This document shows, piece by piece, positions 16,935 to 25,531 of a stretch of DNA of 64,000 bases. The stretch covers positions 2,790,001 to 2,854,000 of the forward strand of contig NZ_CP172312.1 of NCBI RefSeq assembly GCF_047946665.1, in the 5' to 3' direction. A program made the position numbers and the translations under genes. The notes under the pieces were generated by a model that was not told the origin of the DNA, made no database searches, and worked only from the letters and a program-made list of their open reading frames with translations. Within the stretch, counting starts at the first letter, position 1. Each line of letters begins with the position of its first letter. Origin of the DNA: Allohahella sp002354735. GTDB taxonomy: Bacteria > Pseudomonadota > Gammaproteobacteria > Pseudomonadales > Oleiphilaceae.

Positions 16935-18442
16935 GCAGCCTGGTTTCCTGCTTCGGCGACTGGTGTCACGGTGGATTCGAACTTCAGATGGGGGTCAGCA
17001 ACCTCCCCTTTTCTCAATACCGCCCTGTCATGCTGATAATCCATCGACATGACCCATGGCCAACCCTCACCTTGCCGCGGAAGCGAGTCGATCGAACGCT
17101 TGACGTATCCGGCACCAAAATCCAATAGCGGGCGCGTTTCCATATTCTCGTCCGGCAACTCCGGCACACAGCTCTTGAAACCATGTTTATCCATATGGGC
17201 CAACAGGCGGCAGAAGTGCTCACACAGCAAGCCGATTTTCAGGGTCCATGAGGAATTGGTGTAGCCGACGGCAAATGCCAGATTAGGCACACCATCGAGC
17301 ATCATGCCCTTGAAAGCGACTTTCTCGGCGTAGTCCACAGCCTTGCCATCGACGGTCACCTTGATGCCTCCGAACACCAGCAGATTCAGCCCCGTCGCTG
17401 TCACGATGATGTCGGCCTCCAGCTCCTGGCCGGACTTGAGTGCTACGCCTCGCGGGGTGAAGCTCCTGATATGGTCGGTCACGACGGAAGCCTTGCCTTT
17501 CGATATGGCCCGGAACAGATCGCCGTTCGGCACGGCACAGAGTCTTTGGTCCCAGGGGTTGTACGGGGGATTGAAATGCTCGTCGACCGGATAGCCCTCT
17601 GGGAGCGCTTTCTGATTCATACGGCGGATGATTCGTCTGGCGGTCTTCGGATACTTCTGGCAAAAACGCCAGACTGCACTCGAGATCGCGATGTTCTTGC
17701 GGCGGGTCAGCGCGTAGGCCCAGGTAGCAGGCAAAAGTTTCCGCAGGCCGTTGGCCAGCGGATCCCTGGACGGCAGACTCATGACATAGGTCGGCGTACG
17801 CTGCAGCATGGTCACATGGGCCGCCTTCCTGGCAAGGGCCGGAACCAGTGTGACCGCCGTTGCGCCGCTACCGATTACAAGGACACGCTTACCGGAATAG
17901 TCCAGATCCTCTGGCCAATGCTGAGGGTGGATCACGTCACCCTTGAAGTCTTCTCTACCCTCAAATTCGGGCGTAAACCCTTCGTCATACCGGTAATAGC
18001 CAGCGGCCGCAAAGATCCAGTTACAGGTCATGCTGATTCGCTCACCAGTATCGCTGCGCTCCACTTCGACCGTCCATCGTGCATCAGCGCTGCTCCAGGC
18101 AGCCCCGAGCACTCTATGGTTGTAGTGAATTTTGCTATCGATACCGTTTTCGGCAGCGGTCTTGCGAAGGTAGTCGAGAATCTTATCGGCACCGGCGATG
18201 GCTTCGGAATCTATCCAGGGTTTGAATTCATAGCCGAAAGTGTGCAGATCTGAATCGGAACGGATTCCGGGGTAGCGAAACAGGTCCCAGGTGCCTCCGG
18301 ATGCTTCACGGGCTTCGAGGATAATGTAGGACTTCTCTGGTTGATCCCGCTGCAGGTAGTACGCAGCGCCGATACCTGATACGCCTGCACCGATGATGAG
18401 GACATCTGTGTGCGCTGCGGCGGCTTGTTGTTGTAGTGGCAC
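16931..18442 (-). CDS. Flavin-containing (Baeyer-Villiger-type) monooxygenase, AlmA-like
   Basis: 503 residues, FAD- and NADPH-dependent. The FAD Rossmann motif is GAGVSGIGAA near the N-terminus, followed by SGGTWDLFRYPGIRSDSD. The Baeyer-Villiger fingerprint FxGxxxHxxxWP is intact (FKGDVIHPQHWP), then the NADPH motif GSGATAV. This pattern is shared by AlmA-type enzymes of long-chain alkane users and by ketone/steroid monooxygenases, so the substrate is uncertain. The start is GTG with CAAGGAGG five to six bases upstream. First gene of an operon with the SDR and probably the diiron-like gene; a PucR-type regulator is divergent. Confidence 0.87.
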   Translation of the reverse strand: MPLQQQAAAAHTDVLIIGAGVSGIGAAYYLQRDQPEKSYIILEAREASGGTWDLFRYPGIRSDSDLHTFGYEFKPWIDSEAIAGADKILDYLRKTAAENGIDSKIHYNHRVLGAAWSSADARWTVEVERSDTGERISMTCNWIFAAAGYYRYDEGFTPEFEGREDFKGDVIHPQHWPEDLDYSGKRVLVIGSGATAVTLVPALARKAAHVTMLQRTPTYVMSLPSRDPLANGLRKLLPATWAYALTRRKNIAISSAVWRFCQKYPKTARRIIRRMNQKALPEGYPVDEHFNPPYNPWDQRLCAVPNGDLFRAISKGKASVVTDHIRSFTPRGVALKSGQELEADIIVTATGLNLLVFGGIKVTVDGKAVDYAEKVAFKGMMLDGVPNLAFAVGYTNSSWTLKIGLLCEHFCRLLAHMDKHGFKSCVPELPDENMETRPLLDFGAGYVKRSIDSLPRQGEGWPWVMSMDYQHDRAVLRKGEVADPHLKFESTVTPVAEAGNQAA

Positions 18443-18479
18443 TGCGCCTCCTTGAATATTTTTATAAACAGGTCAGGCT

Positions 18480-18493
18480 ATTGTGTGCACAAT
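18480..18493. promoter_or_regulatory. Palindrome between monooxygenase operon and PucR-type regulator
   Basis: ATTGTG-TG-CACAAT, a 14-base dyad 38 bases upstream of the monooxygenase start and 142 bases from the regulator start. A second imperfect dyad (GGTG...CACC) is close by at about 18509-18523. Position in a divergent control region suggests an operator; the protein that binds is inferred, not shown. Confidence 0.4.
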
Positions 18494-18635
18494 ATTCGCC
18501 TGGAACAAGGTGTGAAGCTCACCAACAATCAGTCGGCATGGTGCATTTTGCCCTTTAATTGCAGCGTGCTGCTCGCTAGAATTCCTGAGCTTGCTCTGCA
18601 ACGGGTCTGTCAGAAAACCGCACCAGGAGAACCAT

Positions 18636-19880
18636 GTGACCAAAACGCCACAAGTGGCCAGATGGCCGCCACCATCCCCGGCGGTATGTGAACTGTTCCG
18701 ACGAGGTGCCGAAATGGCGCTGAGCGCTCCGCCTGAATGGCTTGAAGAAATCGATCAGGCGAGTCTCTCAACCGACAATCTGCACCTCATGGCAGACGAC
18801 CCCGTCATCATGGCAGCCACTCGACGTGCCAACCGGTCAAATCTTGTTCACTGGGCAATGGCGAATATCGAAAAGCCTGGCGCTCCTGTCGCGCCCCACC
18901 TGCCGCCGGATATGCTGAGCACTGCTCGTGAACTGGTTCGACGAGACGCGACCAGCCTCATGTTTACCGCTGCCAGAGCAGCCCAGGATGCCGCCTGGCA
19001 GCGCTGGATGGTAATCGCCTTCCAGCTGACCTCAGACCCAAGCGAGCTGCGGGAACTGCTCTCCGTATCCGCACGGTCCATCGCCAGCTTCATTGATGCC
19101 TGCATGCGCGAAATGACGATTTTCATGAAAGCTGAGCACGACCAGCTGGTTCGAGGCACACATGTGGATCGTCGCGAACTGGTAACCGCCATACTCGAAG
19201 GTGCCGTGGTAAGCGCTCAGCAGGCCAGCCACCGCCTCGACTACCCCCTGAATCATGCTCATCATGCCGCAGTAATCTGGAGTGAGCAGGCTGAGACCGA
19301 AATTGGCGTTCTCGATGAGGCGGCCAACACGTTTGCCCGCTGCGCTGGCAGCACACAACCGCTGACGGTTATCGCCAATGCCGCGACCTTGTGGGTCTGG
19401 ACCACCGGCGATAAGGCCTTAGATGTACAGGCACTTCAGGTGGCTTTGAGAAAGCTGTCGGATGTGCGCATGACGATAGCAACAGCTGGCCACGGCATTG
19501 AAGGCTTCAGGCGAGCTCATCTCGATGCTCTGGCCACGCAAGGTGTTCTGGGAAGGCTCAATTCTCCGGCACAGGTGGCGAGTTTCGATGAAATACGGCT
19601 GGTTGCCTTGATGGCTCGAGACCCGGAAGCGACCCTCCAGTTTATCAAACATACCCTCGGCGGGCTGTCCACTGCGCAACCCAGTCTCAGGCGCTCGCTA
19701 CGAATCTATCTTTCGGCAGGTTGCAACGCAACGCTGGCAGCTGAACGCCTCCATACGCATCGAAACACGCTTCTGCGCAGGTTGGCGCGTGCCGAAGAGC
19801 TGCTGCCACGCCCGCTTGCGCAAAACCAGATTCATGTCGCTGCAGCGCTTGAGGCACTGAGCTGGACGGCAGCTAGCTGA
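18636..19880 (+). CDS. PucR/CdaR-type transcriptional regulator
   Basis: 414 residues with a C-terminal PucR-type helix-turn-helix (NATLAAERLHTHRNTLLRRL, about residues 360-380) and a GGDEF-like degenerate middle region as usual in the family. The start is a GTG with AGGAG six bases upstream; an ATG two bases before is out of frame and meets a stop at once. It is divergent from the monooxygenase operon, so it most likely activates that operon in response to its substrate or intermediate. The N-terminal part (about 60-190) is probably the ligand-sensing region but has no motif I recognise. Confidence 0.82.
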   Translation: MTKTPQVARWPPPSPAVCELFRRGAEMALSAPPEWLEEIDQASLSTDNLHLMADDPVIMAATRRANRSNLVHWAMANIEKPGAPVAPHLPPDMLSTARELVRRDATSLMFTAARAAQDAAWQRWMVIAFQLTSDPSELRELLSVSARSIASFIDACMREMTIFMKAEHDQLVRGTHVDRRELVTAILEGAVVSAQQASHRLDYPLNHAHHAAVIWSEQAETEIGVLDEAANTFARCAGSTQPLTVIANAATLWVWTTGDKALDVQALQVALRKLSDVRMTIATAGHGIEGFRRAHLDALATQGVLGRLNSPAQVASFDEIRLVALMARDPEATLQFIKHTLGGLSTAQPSLRRSLRIYLSAGCNATLAAERLHTHRNTLLRRLARAEELLPRPLAQNQIHVAAALEALSWTAAS

Positions 19881-19934
19881 AGTCGCCGGCATGGTCTGAC
19901 GGTGCGCGATCCCAGATTCGCGCGAGTAAATGGA

Positions 19935-21845
19935 TCAGACGACTTCCGCCAAGTCACCCTTGTCTTCGAGCCAGGTCTTCCGATCGCCGGCCCGCTTCTT
20001 CGCAAGCAGCATGTCCATCAATTCCATGGCTTCGCTGGGTTCATCGATAGTCATCTGAACGAGTCTCCGGGTATCGGGAGCCATCGTGGTTTCACGCAGC
20101 TGCAGGGGATTCATTTCGCCGAGGCCCTTGAAGCGGGTTACCTGGGGCGTACCGCGTTTGTTCTCCGCTTCGAATCGATCGAGCACGCCTTTCTTTTCGT
20201 GTTCGTCCAGCGCGTAGAACGTCTCCTTGCCCAGATCGATCCGATACAGCGGCGGCATGGCAATAAACACGTGTCCCGCGGCGACCAGCGGCCTGAAGTG
20301 CTGGAAAAACAAGGCACATAGCAAGGTGGCGATGTGCGCACCGTCGCTATCTGCATCAGCAAGTATGCAAACCTTGCCGTAGCGTAAGCCGCTCAAGTCA
20401 TCCGAGCCAGGATCGACACCCAACGCAACGGCAATGTCATGCACCTCCTGTGAAGCCAGGATCATGCCGGACTCGACTTCCCAGGTGTTCAGGATCTTGC
20501 CGCGCAGTGGCATTATGGCCTGGAACTCACGGTTTCTGGCCTGTTTGGCAGAGCCGCCAGCAGAGTCACCCTCCACCAGAAACAGCTCGCTCAGCGCGAT
20601 ATCGCTGCCACTACAATCGGCCAGCTTACCGGGCAAAGCGGGGCCGCTGGTAATCTTCTTGCGGGCAACCTGCTTGGATGCCTTGAGCCGCCGCTGTGCC
20701 TGCTCGATGACCATCTGAGCCAGGGCTTCACCTTCGCTCACATGCTGGTTCAGCCAGAGCGTGAAGGCGTCTTTCACAACACCAGCGACGAAGGTCGCGC
20801 ACTCGCGAGAAGACAGGCGCTCCTTTGTCTGGCCGGAGAACTGCGGGTCCGCCAGCTTGACCGACAGTACATAGCAGCAGCGATCCCAGATATCGTCGGG
20901 CGCAAGCCGCACACCGCGCGGCAGCAGGTTTCGAAATTCGCAGAACGTACGCAGCGCTTCGAGCAGGCCGGTGCGGAGTCCATTAACGTGGGTGCCACCC
21001 TGAATGGTCGGAATCAGGTTGACGTAGCTTTCCGCAATGGTTTCGGCGCGCTCTGGCGTCCACTGCACGGCCCAGTCCACGGCTTCCTGACCACCGGCCA
21101 TGGAACCCACAAAGGGCTCCTGCGGCACGGTAATCGTGTCATCAGTCGAGGCCTTCAGGTAATCAGTAAGACCATCCTCGTAGTGCCATTCGATGGTTTC
21201 GTTATCAATTTCGTTCTTGAAAGTGATTCGCAGACCGGAGCACAGCACTGCCTTTGCGCGCAAATTGTGCTTCAGCCGACTGATTGAAAACTTCGGCGAA
21301 TCGAAGTATTGCGGATCTGGCACGAAGGTGATCGAGGTGCCCGTGTTACGCTTGCCGACGGTATCGACAATGTTGAGATCCTCGACTTTTTCGCCACCAG
21401 CAAAGCGCATCTGGTACACGTTGCCATCACGCTTGATCTGCACCGTGAGCTTGAGCGACAGGGCGTTGACGACAGATACACCAACGCCATGCAAGCCACC
21501 GGAAAACTGGTAATTCTTGTTGGAGAACTTGCCGCCAGCGTGCAGCTTGGTAAGGATGAGCTCAACGCCCGGCAGGCCCTGATCCTTGTGGATATCGACT
21601 GGCATACCACGGCCGTCATCGCTCACGGTCAACGTATGGTCCGCGTGTAGCGTGACACTGATATGCTTCGCGTGGCCTGCAAGCGCCTCATCGACACTAT
21701 TATCGATAACCTCCTGAGCCAGGTGGTTTGGCCGCTGGGTGTCGGTGTACATGCCCGGTCTGCGCCGGACCGGGTCCAGGCCGGTCAGGACCTCTATCGA
21801 ATCTGCATTGTAGTCGCTGGTAGAACTGGAGCTACTGCTCGCCAA
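19935..21845 (-). CDS. parE: DNA topoisomerase IV subunit B
   Basis: 636 residues, full length for ParE. GHKL ATPase motifs: EVIDNSVDEAL, DDGRGMPVDIHKDQG and GGLHGVGVSVVNALS; TOPRIM motifs EGDSAGGSAKQARNR and DADSDGAHI. Overall close to gammaproteobacterial ParE rather than GyrB (no GyrB insertion, PNHLAQEVID at the start). It forms the ATPase half of topoisomerase IV with ParC and decatenates chromosomes; parC is not in the window. It follows the PrcB-like gene on the same strand by 18 bases. Confidence 0.96.
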   Translation of the reverse strand: MASSSSSSTSDYNADSIEVLTGLDPVRRRPGMYTDTQRPNHLAQEVIDNSVDEALAGHAKHISVTLHADHTLTVSDDGRGMPVDIHKDQGLPGVELILTKLHAGGKFSNKNYQFSGGLHGVGVSVVNALSLKLTVQIKRDGNVYQMRFAGGEKVEDLNIVDTVGKRNTGTSITFVPDPQYFDSPKFSISRLKHNLRAKAVLCSGLRITFKNEIDNETIEWHYEDGLTDYLKASTDDTITVPQEPFVGSMAGGQEAVDWAVQWTPERAETIAESYVNLIPTIQGGTHVNGLRTGLLEALRTFCEFRNLLPRGVRLAPDDIWDRCCYVLSVKLADPQFSGQTKERLSSRECATFVAGVVKDAFTLWLNQHVSEGEALAQMVIEQAQRRLKASKQVARKKITSGPALPGKLADCSGSDIALSELFLVEGDSAGGSAKQARNREFQAIMPLRGKILNTWEVESGMILASQEVHDIAVALGVDPGSDDLSGLRYGKVCILADADSDGAHIATLLCALFFQHFRPLVAAGHVFIAMPPLYRIDLGKETFYALDEHEKKGVLDRFEAENKRGTPQVTRFKGLGEMNPLQLRETTMAPDTRRLVQMTIDEPSEAMELMDMLLAKKRAGDRKTWLEDKGDLAEVV

Positions 21846-21863
21846 GTCTGTTTCTCCGAAAAA

Positions 21864-22415
21864 TCAATTAGTTGATGAGGCTCCCGCTGTAACCTTCAGG
21901 TCGTCCTCGAGCGCGGGGTATGTTTGTACCACAACACAGGGCTGGGTCACCACTGCGGCCGACATCGTACCAGCCGCGGGATCACGAATGGTCACTGGCA
22001 CCTGCAGGAGACCTTCAGCTCGCGCGGCATTGCCCGCCAGCTCGATACCACCGCCCGCTCGACTCTGGGGCGAGGCAATCACGGCCACCAGCGAATGCTT
22101 GTCGAAATCGACGTCAGGCGCTTTGGGGATCTCGAACTGTGAGGCATGGACTGATTTCCAGAATAGCTGCCATTTGGTGGTGTCGCGAATCACGATAACA
22201 CGCTCGACCGCTGCATCGTTCAGGTGTTGTTCAGGTTCGAGCGCTTTGACGGCAGCAGGCAGTAGGTTGCACTGGTTGCTCAGCCACAAGGTGTTGAGCG
22301 CGACCTCACCGCTTGGAACAGCGTCTTTTTCGCTATCGGATGACGCGCAGGCGTTCGTCATGAAAACGACAGAAGCCGCAAGTGCGGCTTTTGTGAAGAG
22401 CGTGAAATGTGACAT
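21864..22415 (-). CDS. Secreted PrcB-like (protease-complex subunit) protein, probable lipoprotein
   Basis: 183 residues with a signal peptide ending MTNAC; the lipobox is weak because -3 is Thr. The C-terminal half has FDKHSLVAVIA, a Gly-rich GGGIEL segment and DPAAGTM...QPCVVVQ, which resemble the PrcB C-terminal domain (PF14343). PrcB of Treponema denticola is a lipoprotein needed for its subtilisin-type dentilisin. Here the gene follows a subtilisin-type lipoprotein gene on the same strand by 43 bases, so a helper or inhibitor role for that protease is a fair inference. The domain call is by eye and should be tested. Confidence 0.6.
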   Translation of the reverse strand: MSHFTLFTKAALAASVVFMTNACASSDSEKDAVPSGEVALNTLWLSNQCNLLPAAVKALEPEQHLNDAAVERVIVIRDTTKWQLFWKSVHASQFEIPKAPDVDFDKHSLVAVIASPQSRAGGGIELAGNAARAEGLLQVPVTIRDPAAGTMSAAVVTQPCVVVQTYPALEDDLKVTAGASSTN

Positions 22416-22430
22416 GGTGCTTCATCCCAT

Positions 22431-22449
22431 GCCGGCATCCGTGGCCGGC
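22431..22449. other. Hairpin between S8 protease and PrcB-like genes
   Basis: GCCGGC is repeated as its own inverted partner with a 7-base loop, just after the protease stop and 16 bases before the PrcB-like start. No T tract follows on the minus strand. It may protect or attenuate the transcript between the two genes. Confidence 0.35.
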
Positions 22450-22458
22450 TTAATAAGA

Positions 22459-25326
22459 TTAATGGGTAGGCACCGCACCTCCGAAGATCTGCTTGTCAAC
22501 GGCCAGAACGTTCTGATTCTGGCTGCGGGGCGTTCCCGGCAGGCGCTTGATGCCCTTTCCAGTGAGGATACTCGATAACAGGGCGTCTGACGATGAACCT
22601 TCTGCAGCAATGTCGTCCTCGAAGCCAGTCCCAAAGTCGATGTCATTGCGATTGCCGTCGAGCCGGATGATGTCGGGCAGATTTCTCAGCGGGAAGGCGG
22701 CACAGGCTTCACCGGTGTCACAGATAAACCCGTCGTTATCGATATCCGAACCAGCGTAGACCTGGTAATTGCCGGCTGGAATACCGTTGAAGGCGAAGTC
22801 ATAGAAGCCATTGCTGACGGTCGCGACGAACTGATAATTCTGACCAGTATCGACTTCCACCAGAAGGACATAATGAGTGCCTGCATCAGAGGCGATATTG
22901 CTGTTGGGTATATCAAAAGCCACAGGAATCATCAGCGTGCGGGCCTTTGGCGTACCACCATCGACCGCAGACGTATACGACACCTTGATGGCACCAGGAT
23001 AGGAGACACCTTCTGCCAGGCCTGTGGCATCGGCAATGACGCGGTAGGTCGAATCGTTGCCATCGGCAAGATCATCTATTCTCAACCAGGTCTGGTTGTC
23101 GACGGTCGTAGTCTCGACATTGGTAATCACGATACCGGAATCAGGGATCGTCAAATTGAGATCGACAGCACCAGAAACGGTAAACTGAATATTGGTCAGG
23201 TTGGCATTGATGACAGGGGTGGGCACCGGATTGGGTCCTGCTCCAGCAACGATGGTCAGCGCCTTGGTGGCATCGATGATGCCGTGACCATACACATCAT
23301 CACGCTGGGGATCGCCAAGATCACGGGTAAAGTCGCCATTGGCGATATAACCGCGGACTGCCTCAGGAGTAAGATTCGCCGCAAAATCGACGGTCTTGCG
23401 ATAGGACTGCAGCAGCGCAATCACGCCAGCCACATGTGGAGCTGCCATAGAGGTGCCCTGCATGAAGCCGTAGCTCGCAACTGGAGAGCCGCTACCATCG
23501 TTCACCCAGGTGCTCAGCACGCCATCACCGTAGGTGTCGGTATTCAGGTCCTGCTGCATATTCCCACCAGGCGCGACAAGACTGATTGTAGAACCGAAGT
23601 TCGAGTATGGCGCCTTGACCCGGTCAAGACCAACAGCACCGACTGAGATGACCTCAGGATAGGCTGCTGGATAAAAGGGTGCTGAGGTGCTGTCGTTGCC
23701 AGCGGCGGCTACCACGACTACGCCAGCATCATTGGCAGCCTTGACGGCATTGGCCAAGGTCACAGAACTGCCGGCGCTACCCAGGCTGAGATTGATGACA
23801 TCGACTTTGGTGGCAAAACCGCCGCATTCAGGCACGTTCTCGATCCCTGCTGCAAAGCGAATGGCGCGCGCTATATCGAAATCACTGCCCTCACCGTTCT
23901 TGCCAAGGACTCGCAGGGGCATGACTTTGGCACCGAAAGCTACGCCGATACCGCCGACTGAGTTGTCCGCAGCGACTACCGTGCCGGCCACGTGGGTACC
24001 ATGATAGCTGCTCTGTCCAATCAGGCTGTCGCCAGGATCCTGAGGATCGTTATCAACACCGTCGCCATCCAGCGAAGCGTCGAGATTACTCACGAAATCG
24101 CAACCTTGAGTTGTCTGGCCCTGCAAGTCGGGATGACTGCGGAAGATACCGGTATCGAGAACCGCAACAACGGCGTCAGTCCCATTTGTCAGTTCCCAGG
24201 CCGGCGCAAGATTGATCGTGTCATTGTGCCACTGGAATCGACGAAGTGGATTGGTGCCTACCGGCGCTGAGCTGGCGTGACGAATGTAGTTTGGCTCGGC
24301 CAGCAGTACGCCCGGCTGCTTTCGTAACTCTGCGATCCTGGCCAGCGTCTCTGCACGAGCTGCATCCGCCGCTGTTCCGGCGGAGGACGCTGAGGCGATC
24401 GACATGCCACCTGACATATCGAACCTGATCTTGTGGGTGCTCGACCCTTCGGTCAACGATTCAACTTCGACGATATTCTGGGAAGACATGAGCTCTGCAA
24501 GCGATGCTGAGTTGTCAGTAGTGGACGCCGCAGTAGAATAGCTACCAGCAGCACCCTTCATGATCACGATTGCTTCACCGCTTACAAAGCGAGCGCCTTC
24601 AGGCACTGACAAGGCAGCTGCAGCGGAGTCATCAAGACTCGACAGGGCGCCGAATTCACCAACGATCAAAGTGTAATTCGAGGGCCCCTGGGTTTCGTCG
24701 ATCTGAATGAGGTATTCGCCGGATTGGGTAATCGAGACGGTCTGTGGATCGTCGGACACGACGGGCACGTTGATGTCTACCGGGGTAGCACCTGGATTGT
24801 TCTCGTCGATTTTTTTCACGGTCAAACGTTGTGCTACAGAGGCCGGGCCCAGGAAATCATCAGCTATCCGCGGCTTCAGGGTAACCTGCTGACCAGCAAC
24901 CAGTGTGACCCGATAGAAATCGGTAGGATCTTCCACATAACTGAAGCTGTTGCCCGAACCGGCATAAGTGCCAGCGCGCGAGCTCACATAGCCGCCAACG
25001 ATGGCGGGATTGTTGATGGCTTGTGGTGAGGTGATCTGGTTATTGCGCGGGGAGAAGACACCGCCGCCGGTATCAGCTGTATCAAGATCGACATAGGCAT
25101 TGGCAGCGACCTGGATACGACCAGACACCGCAAAAGTCTTGTTCACGATCGGCGCAACTGCAGTAGCTCCGCTGCCGCCGCCACCGCCGCCACCGCCACA
25201 ACCGGCGAGCGCGATGCTCAAGCCAAGGAGTGTGGGGACGAAAAGGTTCGGTCTGACCTGAGCAGCACTGGCGGCTTTTACTTCTGCCCTGCCCTTCGGC
25301 ATGCTATTTTTCTGAAAATCGAACAT
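22459..25326 (-). CDS. Subtilisin-family (S8) serine protease, lipoprotein
   Basis: 955 residues. Lipoprotein signal peptide with lipobox LAGC (Cys43) followed by a run of eight Gly as a flexible linker. An N-terminal region (about 60-350) includes a pre-peptidase-like segment and a fervidolysin/prodomain-like stretch. The S8 catalytic triad is Asp391 (AVLDTG), His442 (YHGTHVAGT) and Ser626 (GTSMAAPHVAG). The C-terminal beta-rich region includes an SDIDNDGFICD calcium-type loop with two Cys. It is predicted to be exported and anchored in a membrane facing the periplasm or outside. The ATG at 25326 lacks a clear Shine-Dalgarno; a second Met eight codons in would leave the same signal peptide. 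Confidence 0.88.
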   Translation of the reverse strand: MFDFQKNSMPKGRAEVKAASAAQVRPNLFVPTLLGLSIALAGCGGGGGGGGSGATAVAPIVNKTFAVSGRIQVAANAYVDLDTADTGGGVFSPRNNQITSPQAINNPAIVGGYVSSRAGTYAGSGNSFSYVEDPTDFYRVTLVAGQQVTLKPRIADDFLGPASVAQRLTVKKIDENNPGATPVDINVPVVSDDPQTVSITQSGEYLIQIDETQGPSNYTLIVGEFGALSSLDDSAAAALSVPEGARFVSGEAIVIMKGAAGSYSTAASTTDNSASLAELMSSQNIVEVESLTEGSSTHKIRFDMSGGMSIASASSAGTAADAARAETLARIAELRKQPGVLLAEPNYIRHASSAPVGTNPLRRFQWHNDTINLAPAWELTNGTDAVVAVLDTGIFRSHPDLQGQTTQGCDFVSNLDASLDGDGVDNDPQDPGDSLIGQSSYHGTHVAGTVVAADNSVGGIGVAFGAKVMPLRVLGKNGEGSDFDIARAIRFAAGIENVPECGGFATKVDVINLSLGSAGSSVTLANAVKAANDAGVVVVAAAGNDSTSAPFYPAAYPEVISVGAVGLDRVKAPYSNFGSTISLVAPGGNMQQDLNTDTYGDGVLSTWVNDGSGSPVASYGFMQGTSMAAPHVAGVIALLQSYRKTVDFAANLTPEAVRGYIANGDFTRDLGDPQRDDVYGHGIIDATKALTIVAGAGPNPVPTPVINANLTNIQFTVSGAVDLNLTIPDSGIVITNVETTTVDNQTWLRIDDLADGNDSTYRVIADATGLAEGVSYPGAIKVSYTSAVDGGTPKARTLMIPVAFDIPNSNIASDAGTHYVLLVEVDTGQNYQFVATVSNGFYDFAFNGIPAGNYQVYAGSDIDNDGFICDTGEACAAFPLRNLPDIIRLDGNRNDIDFGTGFEDDIAAEGSSSDALLSSILTGKGIKRLPGTPRSQNQNVLAVDKQIFGGAVPTH

Positions 25327-25446
25327 AAGCTGTGTACTGCCACGGTGATGATCATCGGCTTTGTCTTCTGGTGGATCTTTGATCAGATCTCTTGTCTACT
25401 GATCTTAGAAGGCCACCGGCCGAAGTTCAGTTCCAACTTGGCGTTG

Positions 25447-25469
25447 AATTGCTACCGTATGTAGCAATT
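25447..25469. promoter_or_regulatory. Perfect 9-bp-arm inverted repeat upstream of amidase
   Basis: AATTGCTAC and GTAGCAATT flank CGTAT. It lies 63 to 85 bases before the amidase start and 121 bases or more before the divergent protease start. Size and symmetry fit a dimeric regulator site. A further 10-base palindrome GATGATCATC is at 25347-25356. No regulator gene is adjacent. Confidence 0.45.
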
Positions 25470-25531
25470 GCGTTAACTACACTTGACTTTGTGTACGTGC
25501 AGGTACTTACAGCAACTCACACATACATCCC

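Noticed and set aside
17471..18253. 260-codon plus-strand frame opposite the monooxygenase.
   Set aside because: Antisense to the Baeyer-Villiger fingerprint and FAD motifs; its translation shows no family features.
25174..25200. GGN repeat coding for the poly-Gly run after the protease lipobox, possibly phase-variable.
   Set aside because: The unit is a multiple of three and mixed in sequence, so slippage would change linker length but not frame.
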